NCBI RefSeq assembly: GCF_028858725.1
Contig: NC_084776.1
Location: 4,092,001-4,156,000, forward strand
From: Colius striatus
Lineage: Eukaryota > Chordata > Aves > Coliiformes > Coliidae
Reading direction: 5' to 3'
DNA: 64,000 nt
Shown here: positions 56,801 to 64,000 of the stretch, piece after piece
How positions within the stretch are numbered: position 1 is the first letter of the stretch
Layout of the letters: the number at the start of each line of letters is the position of its first letter
Program-made: the position numbers and the translations under genes
Notes under the pieces: model-generated
What the model saw: the letters and a program-made list of their open reading frames with translations, nothing else
Databases searched by the model: none
What the model was told of the DNA's origin: nothing

Positions 56801-59647
56801 TGCTTCAGCAAACCCATGCAGAGTGTGAGAAAGTGACACAGCAAACGCTGGTGTTGATAGAAGGAGAGAGACTGTCCCTCAACAGCCAGTGTTCTAAGCA
56901 GAAACAAGGACTCACATGTCCAGCCAGCCAGAGCACTCACCAGGTTGACGAAGTCCTGGTAGCAGATCCTCCCCTCAGAGTTGCTGTCTGCCAGGGCCAG
57001 CAGAACCTCCAGCTTGTGGGGGTCCAGCTCCGAGCCGTGTCTCTGGAGAAGGGAGCGGAACTTCTCGGTGCTGATGTAGCCCGTGTTGTCAGGATCAAAC
57101 TGGGAGGGGAGGGGAAAGTGCTAGAATTAACCATTCCATGTCACACACAACTGCCCTCCTCTGCATCCATCACCTGCAGCAGACCCTCAGGGACCCCAAA
57201 GGCTGCTCTAGGCTTTGGTGGTGCATTGCCCTGCAATCATTCCATCTCCAGCTGCCTTTCACTGCCCAGGGACTTCAAAGCACCCTGCTGTAGAGAAGGG
57301 TGAGCCCAGGTATCATTAACCACACCATCACTCTATCTCCACCCAAGATTCAGCTAAGTCAGCTCCTCCTTCACCTTCCTTCCCTTTGCATCATCATTTC
57401 ATTGGTTACTTTTTATATCCCTCTTTATCTGGGCTATCAAGAAAACAAGAGATGCAGTCTGTGAGATAAAATGTACTGAAAACAGTTTTACTCCTGTATT
57501 TCCCAACACAATCACAACACAGGAACGTGCCAACCCTCCTCAAGCCCCTGCTGTGTTCAGTGTTTCTGACAGTCTCCTTTCCAGATCACCCCTGCAAGAT
57601 ACCTCACAACAGTAAGTGCTTTTGCTACCGAAGAGCTCTCTGTAAGGTAGCCCTCCATCTATAAAATGGTTTGGAAAGAATGCATTTGGATAGGGAGCAA
57701 AGAAGATGAACGTTATGCCAAACTAAAAGTGACAAGGCAGTCACTTGCCTCTTTCAGAACGTAAACCAGAGTCATTAGAGGGAAAGTCCCAGGTGAGATT
57801 TGGAACGAATCCCATTCTGACCAAAAAACATCACTGTTTTTCCTCAGACTGAGTGGTTAATCTCCTAAAAATGCCACAGACTAAAAAGAGATAGCTTTGC
57901 AAGGCTGTTCAAACTTTGGACTGCTTTCAGTGGCTTGCAGTGGCCTCCAGCTCCCGCGGAGCTCCCCAGGGCACCCTGCGAGGGGCTGCCAGCTCCCAGG
58001 CAGGCACAGCCCCAGCCCTGACAGAGCCAGTGCTGGCACCATGCCCAGCACATTTCTTTTGTGCTTTGAAAGCGAGGGGACACAAGCTGCCAGGCCAGCC
58101 CACAGTAGCTGTGGTGCAGTCTGAGCTGTGCCAGCTCTCTGTTGCTGGGAGATTGCCTTTGATTTCCCAAACTTGGCTGTGAGGACCCTGGTGCTCGCTG
58201 GCCTCCTTTTGTAGATAATGATATCAAGCTTGTTGGTTGGACTGAATGGCTGTCAGGGGGCAGAGTGGTCAGGAGGGAGTCTTTTCATGGAAACATTTGG
58301 GACATAAAAGGCCTTGGCAGAGCCAAAAAGGTCCTGACAATCCTTGTTCTTTCCTAATGGAGAACAAAAGCTGAACAGGCGCCGGGCCTTCGATCAGACA
58401 CAGCAGAGTAAAGGCTGCTTTGGCAAGGGAGGAGGTGAGAAGGAAACGGCAGGGCTGGCACTGCTCTGCTTGCTGCAGCGTGCTATAAAACACACCAGCC
58501 TCAAGCACAGGCAGCTTGTTTAGAGGATGCAGTGCCCACGTGCAAGGATTTGGCTGGGTTTTCTTTCAGCCCAGCACCTTTGCCCTGCTGCCCCTAGGGG
58601 CTCTGCTACCGCTGGCTGTGTTGAGGAGGAGCTGTCTAACCGAAGGAGGGGAGATCACAGCCCCTTGCTGGAGCAGGGCTTGTCTGCTATTTCATCAAAG
58701 CAGCAGCTACTCTGTGAGGAGAAGCCACTGGAGCAAGCAGATTACACAAAACAAGGCAACCCAAGAGAGCTGTGGACAGCCAGAGCTGAGCGCTGTCCCC
58801 TGACCTCTGCCAAGAGTTGTTGTGTCCTTGAGCGGTGGCCTGCGTGTACCTTCCTGACAGCTGGCACTACAAAGGTGGATTTCATCTGCTGTTTACTGTT
58901 AAACAAGGGTTTAATATTAATCCCTGGCAAAGTTTAGCTCTCCTACTGCAACCTGCAGTCATGCTTTGCCTTCATAGATCCGATTCTAAAAGCAACTGCC
59001 AAACTAGGGCTCCTACACTCAGCCTCAGCTCTGATGCTTTTTGGCTCTTGCTGGGGCTCCCAAGCCAGCTTAGGTTTGCAGTGCTCAGAGGCACAGATAC
59101 CCAGGAAATAAAGTATTATTAGCATAATACCTGAGATGACCTTTCTCAAGGGGAATCTGCAGAAGCTGGGAGATGAGTCATTCGGTGGATGGATCTAACA
59201 CCTGCAATCCTACAGATACTCCTATGTTCATCCTTGTTTCCTGAAAACATTTGACCTGACCAACATCTTACCTAACTGCACCACTTTAACTATATCTTGG
59301 CATTTAAGATGTCAGCACCTATCTTGTCTAGGACAAAACCATTTGTTCCTTATATTTAAACAACTTTTATATTTAAATATTTCTATTTAAGCAACTTTTT
59401 TTTCAGCTTATAAAAATCTCACCTGTCACCACAGCACTCAGAAACCTCCCCAACACTTCAAATTGCCTCAAACTCTGTCTCTGACATCACAACTTGCCAC
59501 AAAAATCGAGGGGCTGAGCCAGTCCTGCAGAATACATGTCCCCACACCTGGCAAAATCAACGTGTGATGGCAGAGTCAAAATGTTGAGGTGCATCAGTTA
59601 TAAAAGAGGCAACTGACCTTTGCTAGGCGCTTCATGTATTTATCCAT
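35616..59647 (-). CDS. RHBDL3: RHBDL3, rhomboid-like EF-hand intramembrane serine protease (spliced gene)
   Basis: Multi-pass membrane protein of the rhomboid family, which cleaves transmembrane substrates within the bilayer; its physiological substrates are poorly known. Exons 59647-59618 (candidate first), 57099-56941, 44637-44413, 43695-43547, 39089-38977, 36963-36863, 36653-36593 and 35887-35616 join in phase to 369 aa. From residue 11 on it is colinear with human RHBDL3 (359 residues in both). It has two EF-hand loops (D12-K23 and D48-D59), a first membrane segment at about 126-149, W177-R178 of the rhomboid L1 loop, HxxxN (H191, N195), GxSG with catalytic S243, catalytic H308 and a final PPPP tail. 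The protease core looks intact. Human has a 45-residue acidic N-terminus in place of the first 10 residues. Intron 3 is GC-AG. Confidence 0.95.
36593..36653 (-). CDS. RHBDL3: RHBDL3 exon: NWSGMKCQF segment
   Basis: 61 nt, CCAG acceptor, [20 protein letters not shown] plus one base, donor GTAAGT. The split Met codon (A|TG) joins correctly to the last exon. Sequence is identical to the remembered human segment. Confidence 0.96.
36863..36963 (-). CDS. RHBDL3: RHBDL3 exon: catalytic serine (GxSG)
   Basis: CCCAG acceptor, [20 protein letters not shown] then [14 protein letters not shown], donor GTGAGT. GSSG contains the nucleophile (S243 in the 369-aa model). Confidence 0.97.
38977..39089 (-). 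CDS. RHBDL3: RHBDL3 exon: HxxxN membrane segment
   Basis: TGCAG acceptor, [37 protein letters not shown], donor GTAGGT. His and Asn of HLGLN correspond to the oxyanion-hole residues of rhomboids. Confidence 0.95.
40138..40290 (+). mobile_element. CR1 LINE fragment
   Basis: Diverged CR1 piece with TCTGCTCTGCCCTGGTGAGG, TGTCCAGTTGTGGGCTCCCC and AAGGGAACTGCTGGACAGAG. Both ends are lost. It lies in an RHBDL3 intron, antisense to the gene. Confidence 0.85.
43164..43249. repeat. Two-copy 43-bp tandem duplication
   Basis: Copies 43164-43206 and 43207-43249 both begin TTCTACCACTTGCAGA and share CTCTTCTAGAGGGACA; I count four mismatches in 43 positions. It sits in the RHBDL3 intron just past exon 43547-43695. 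Confidence 0.9.
43547..43695 (-). CDS. RHBDL3: RHBDL3 exon: first membrane segment end and L1 loop
   Basis: TTCCAG acceptor, [50 protein letters not shown], donor GTGAGT. The W-R pair belongs to the conserved rhomboid L1 loop. Confidence 0.96.
43696..44412 (-). other. RHBDL3: GC-AG intron 3 of RHBDL3
   Basis: The exon ends ..GTA GAG and the intron starts GCAAGT; the acceptor is TTTTCCAG. Joining gives [13 protein letters not shown], as in human ([11 protein letters not shown]). AG|GCAAGT is the usual form of functional GC donors. Confidence 0.88.
44413..44637 (-). CDS. RHBDL3: RHBDL3 exon: linker to first membrane segment
   Basis: ACCCAG acceptor, 75 codons, [60 protein letters not shown] and [14 protein letters not shown]. 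It ends at a GC donor. Confidence 0.96.
45227..45255 (+). repeat. Poly-G tract, potential G-quadruplex
   Basis: Runs of 5, 10 and 6 G separated by short linkers on the plus strand, which is C-rich on the RHBDL3 sense strand. The long runs can supply four G-tracts. Confidence 0.75.
48926..49062 (+). mobile_element. CR1 LINE fragment (3' end)
   Basis: CR1 3' landmarks: GGAGACATTCAAAACCCACC, TGGACTGGATGATCTTTCAA, GGTCCCTTCCAACCC, then GTGATTCTGTGA, which is the terminal repeat form. It is 5'-truncated and lies in an RHBDL3 intron, antisense. Confidence 0.9.
56941..57099 (-). CDS. RHBDL3: RHBDL3 exon: EF-hand pair
   Basis: CCCAG acceptor, [53 protein letters not shown], donor GTGAGT; 53 codons, phase 0 at both ends. 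Loop 1 ([12 protein letters not shown]) has Lys at position 12, loop 2 ([12 protein letters not shown]) has Asp. Matches human FDPGNTGYISTGKF..ADSHADGQIGYQDFVSL. Confidence 0.95.
59618..59647 (-). CDS. RHBDL3: Candidate first coding exon of RHBDL3
   Basis: ATG at 59647-59645 with A at -3 and G at +4, then [10 protein letters not shown] and donor GTCAGT, phase 0. Joined to FDPDNTG of the next exon it supplies an amphipathic E-helix for EF-hand 1. An in-frame TGA lies at 59692-59690. Human has ..HWKVLFDQ here, from a longer N-terminus. It may be an alternative first exon, with the main one beyond 64000; no CpG island is present. Confidence 0.5.
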
Positions 59648-59692
59648 GATGATCTTGTTGTCCCACAGGCTGAGCCGAGCACCTTTGTCTCA

Positions 59693-62600
59693 GTAAGAGG
59701 ACAGAGGATGACTGGCAGCCAGCAGCATGGCTGTGCTGAGCCCTGGGTCCAGCCCCACAGGGAGTGCTCCCCAGGCAAAGCCTCCCAGCACCGAGGGCAG
59801 CACAGTGGCTTCCTTCAGTGTAGGTACTTCTGCCTCTGCTCATCTACTTGAGAAGAGGAGCACAGCACAACTGGGTGCAGGGATGAGGAAAGCTGTTTAA
59901 TCCCCCACACAACCCCTTAAACAATAGGACACTAACGCCAATTTCATGCAAGGTTTCCTCCACATTTCAATGACAATCACTCTTAACTCCCTTGATCCTC
60001 ACTCAGGCTCTTAAGCAAAAATGTAAATATGTTAATGACCATAGCAGCCATCTGACCCAAGATCTTAATTCCCTGGCCCAAATCAAGCTATTTCTTTCCC
60101 ATTTCTTCATTATTTTAGAGCACACACACCATAAACTGAAGGCTTCACAGCAAAACTATAAGATAAAAAAATAAGGGGAGGGGGCTTTGCAAACTCTGAT
60201 GGAAATGGGAAATATAGTTGAGGAAAGAAAAGGAAATCTCAGATTGTTCCTCCTCTTTAATTAAAGACACATCAGCCACGGCTGAGTGAGCAAGTAGGGT
60301 GGAGGCTGGTGCTGCAGACAGACAATGGGTATCTTGGGAAAACGCAGACATTTCACACAGTGCAGCCAGCTGCTCCTCTCCCCTGTGGCAAACAGCCCTC
60401 TGGGGCATCAGAGCAGCTGGAGAATCAACATAAGGATCTTTGCTTGATTTTAGGTTTGCAGATCTATAGCAGGAACTGAGAATTTGCTACCATCCATGGT
60501 TTCTTCATTGAGAGGCTTTGTCTTGGCACCACCCAAGCCATAAGTTGCCTTTGCAATGGGCAAGGCTCCAAACAACTTCATCTAATTTGGAAGCTGGCTT
60601 TGAGTTGGATCAGCCTCTTCAAATCTGAATCATTCTGTGGTCTAGTGGTATCTTCACTTCTGGGAAAGACTGGCCTGGCACTGGAGGACAGGCCTCCTGG
60701 CACCAGCCCCAGCTCTGCTCTGGACTAGGAAGCAGACTAGAAATAAGTGGCCCTAAGCTTTACCTTCCCTTCCTATTACATGGAAATGACAACCCCTGCC
60801 TTATTTCCCACCACAAAGCAGCTATCAATAGTAGGCCTGTTTCTTGTTCACATGTAGGCACTTTCCCATTGGGAAGGGGGAGTCAATAGTGTGCAAAATC
60901 TGTTCATTTCTAAGGGTTTCAGAACAAAATGAGCTTTGCTGGATTTAAACTCAGACCATGAGATGGTACAGTCTCCGCAATTCAGTGATGCTAACAAGCT
61001 CTGTAAGCAACCAGACCACTTCCAGCCCCAAGGGTTATGGTGCAGTTAAATCAAGAGTCTCCAAGTCAATACATGGACAGACTCCAAGTTGAAGCTGTGA
61101 GAAGACATCTAAGACAGGCATTGACACTCTCCTCAAGATAGTCACACATTTTGCCTGAGCCCATTGTCGAGCTTTCCAGTCTCTGAGGTCATCCTGGGAG
61201 TTGGTGAGAGGTGGAGGGTTTGTTTATTTTAAAAGAAACCCCAAATCACAATACAAAAACTCCCTGACTCTGGCAACAGTATATGCAGCATCTTGTGCTT
61301 TGATGAAGATTAAAGGAATGACAAGGCAGAAGATGAAAGACTGCCTTCTAATCCAAATGAAAGGAAAAAAAGCAGGGGCTGTTTTATCAGGAGTTTCATC
61401 ACTGCCTTGTTGGGATGATCTTCTGAGCAGTTTGATGATCCTGCTGTCTCTTACAATAGTGGGAGGTGCACGTGAGAGGAGAAACCCCTGATCCAGAAGA
61501 GAGGAAGGCCAGTCCAATAGTAATTGCCTATCCCTCCACCTTGAAATCCAGCTTCTCACCATGGAAAGTCCTAATCTGAGTTGCCTGAACACGTGTGGTA
61601 ACACATCAGTGCTGGCTGCAGCCATGGACATTCTCTTCACCTGTAAATAATGAATTTACCCGTGACTGCCCAGACAATATAAAGTGATTAAGGACTGTCC
61701 AGCAGTTCTGTTACTGAATGTTGGATTGCTTTGACCTGAGGTGAACCCAAGGGCTGAAAACATCATCCAGCTCTCAAAAGCCAGGTTGCATTAAGAGAGG
61801 AGGAGATACCCTCACTGACTCACCAAGCAAGGACCCCAGACAGACCTGCTCCCCTCAAAGCTGCAGTGAGAGAGCACAGAGCTACCCAGCTCAGTGTTCA
61901 CCTGGACAGGGAAGCATTTGCAGGGCAAAGGGTCCATCACCTGAATTCAGGTAAGAGTCTGCATGCAGTACATGGCAAAGTGGAGATGGTGTAAGATTCC
62001 CTTTTTCTTGAAGGGCAGAGTAACCAAGTTCATCATCTAGCTGGCCAATCTGTAGAGTAATTTCTGCTTTAATTTGTTTCTCCTACTGTCTTAGGTGCAA
62101 AGGACTAAGAAAAGCAAAGGATTTGCCCTGCTACCACCTGTTGTTACCTTCTGCAAAAGCTCTTAATCTAAACAGACACTGGAAGATTCAACATGAATGG
62201 GAGAATAAAAAGCTTCCAGAGTACACCACTGCTCAGTTGTTAGGCAGACAGGAAAGAAGGCTTTGGGACCAGCTTTGATCCTTGGTATTGCCAAGATTTC
62301 TGGAGTGAGCCCCAGTGCCTTGACTTCCCCATCTACAAGGCACAAGACATGCACTTGTGCCTGTGTGATCCAGCACAGCAAGGGCAGTGAAGTGCTTACA
62401 GAGCATGACTGGATGCTGGCTGCAATAGCAGAGGGCAATTAGCAAGCCACGGGGCCAAGCAGGGAGAATATGAACAGAGCTGTTTTTCTGCAAAGGTCTC
62501 ACGTATGGAAACACATCAAACTTTCCAAAGCTGGACACCTCCCTGAACTCCTTCACAATGGTTTGGATCCCTGGTCCAAGCCACCATAGGTCATGCAAAT

Positions 62601-64000
62601 CCTGCATTTCAAGACCCCAGGAATTTCTGACCCACAGCTTGCTGAGGAAGCCTGTGATGCTCAGCCAGGTACTCAAATCCATGTTTCTGTCTCCATACAC
62701 ATTTTTAATGCCACTCTCTCCTCTATCCTTCCTCTGCCCAGGGATTTCTTGCTGCAAGTCCTTGCTGAGACATTAAGAGAAGCTAGAACTGAGATGCATT
62801 CACAGGACCTGTTGAGCTAGCTTTCAGTCCTCTGCCATCTCAGTGACCACCACTGAGTGATCCCACTGCCTCTCTCCAGATCAGCCTCCTGGCAGAACAC
62901 TCACAGGATCAGCCTCCAGTCTCAGCTGGGAAATTACACAGTGTTCAAGCCACCCGGAACTAAATTATTCAAAATATGCCACTGTGCTGGCTTTGAAACC
63001 AAAGCCACTCCCCAGAAAGAAGCCAGGGTAAAGAGAAGCCCCATTATCAGCAGCACTGACAAGGAAAGAGATGCAGCACTGAAAGTGAGGGAGATAATTA
63101 CATGATTAATGAGAGCTCACGGCTGGCAGGAGATGCCCTCCACTATGCCACAGGGCTTAATGCAGAGAGACATGTTTATAGACTGAGCTTTCTCCAGCTC
63201 TGCTTCTTCCTGTTTTATTATTTATAAAAGTGCATTAAGACTAATGGAAAGAAGCTGAGGCACTCTGAAACAGTGGTGGGTTGGGGTTTTTTTAGGTGGA
63301 AATACAATTTTGAATCTTGATCCAGCACTGGGCACCCTCCAGCCTTCGCTGGACAGATGTCCTCAGCCCAGCCTGCCGGGTCACGTACCTCCCATCACCA
63401 GCCCTGCTCTGGTGCTGACTGTCAGCCTATTTCTGAGACTGTGGACAAGATGAAGCCTACAAGAGATCATCTGGTGACAGCCATGACTAAAGCCACCCTA
63501 ACAGTTAGATCCTTTTCTTAAATCTTTACAGTCTTTCCAGATGTGCTTGTCAGCACTGGCCCAGCTATTGTTATATGTACAAATGTCCAATCTCTTGCCT
63601 TCCCTTTGGAATTCATCTAGTTTTTAGTGCTCCACAATCCCCTGAGGCAATGAGTTCTGCAGCCTAATTAAAATAAAACTCACTTTTCATCTGGATGATG
63701 TAAGGCAATAAATATCAAAAGCTGAGAATAGCAATATCCATACTACCATGACACACTATATTCTCATTTCTTTATGACCACATAATTATTGTTTATGTTT
63801 TTTTAGTCATGTCTTACTGGAGAATCTCAAAATCCTGTATCAATATTAAGTACATCTCAGGGCTTGTGAATTTTGAGGGGATATAATGCATAAGCCACTT
63901 TGTTCAGAGCTGAAATGCTGCACTTATTTGGACTATATAACTCAATAGAGCGCATAGCATGTACAGGCAACCTCACAGCTGGGAGACAGACATGCTCTAA
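59693..64000. other. RHBDL3 upstream flank or further intron
   Basis: No exon, CpG island, tRNA or CR1 fragment recognised. If the long mammalian-type first exon exists, it must lie beyond the window and this is intron; otherwise it is 5' flank. A short sequence at about 63600-63690 looks like a worn interspersed repeat, but I cannot name it. Confidence 0.45.

Larger units (their letters stand above)
44638..56940 (-). other. RHBDL3: Large RHBDL3 intron (about 12.3 kb)
   Basis: Separates the EF-hand exon from the linker exon. It holds one CR1 fragment (48926-49062), a poly-G tract at 45227-45255 and small simple repeats near 44949 (AAC) and 56598-56620 (GACT/GACA). No other gene or RNA was recognised. 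Confidence 0.8.

Noticed and set aside
57865-58227. Locally GC-rich segment as the mammalian-type RHBDL3 first exon
   Set aside because: No minus-strand frame there gives an acidic N-terminus or an HWKVLFDQ-like end at a phase 0 donor.
1-64000. Search for tRNA, rRNA, CRISPR, endogenous retrovirus or bacterial-type systems
   Set aside because: No cloverleaf with A/B boxes, regular spaced repeats, LTR pairs or retroviral reading frames were seen by eye.

Overview
This window is vertebrate nuclear DNA and almost certainly from a bird. It contains spliced multi-exon genes, two CpG islands, AT-rich intergenic DNA and four fragments of CR1 LINEs, the dominant avian retroelement. I identified three genes by translating exons and joining them at splice sites. 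Together they match one conserved vertebrate block (RHBDL3 - C17orf75 - ZNF207, human 17q11.2), here in inverted orientation. There is no operon, CRISPR array, phage or bacterial sequence.

Layout. 1-9.5 kb: AT-rich DNA without a recognisable gene, lying 3' of ZNF207. 9.5-21.9 kb: ZNF207/BuGZ on the minus strand, 11 constitutive coding exons plus a 48-nt cassette exon, with a CpG-island promoter at 21.2-21.9 kb. 21.9-23.3 kb: short spacer between two head-to-head promoters. 23.3-29.7 kb: C17orf75 (NJMU-R1) on the plus strand, 10 coding exons, with its own CpG island. 29.7-35.6 kb: convergent intergenic DNA plus the probable RHBDL3 3'UTR. 35.6-59.65 kb: RHBDL3 on the minus strand, 8 coding exons including a candidate first exon. 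59.7-64 kb: upstream flank or further intron of RHBDL3, no exon recognised.

Roles. ZNF207/BuGZ is a microtubule- and Bub3-binding zinc-finger protein of the spindle. C17orf75 is a trans-Golgi trafficking factor that works with WDR11 and FAM91A1. RHBDL3 is a rhomboid-family intramembrane serine protease with N-terminal EF-hands. Their products do not form one pathway; the block is a synteny unit, with ZNF207 and C17orf75 divergently transcribed from promoters about 2 kb apart.

The most notable signals are in the splicing architecture. The two divergent neighbours each carry a textbook minor-spliceosome (U12-type) intron: AT-AC in C17orf75 and GT-AG in ZNF207 intron 1. RHBDL3 has a GC-AG intron. 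ZNF207 has an in-frame alternative donor that would add 10 residues. RHBDL3 has a candidate compact first exon that replaces the long mammalian N-terminus. I found no wholly new system; these are refinements of known genes. Calls rest on reading the sequence and on remembered family proteins; no alignment or search was run.
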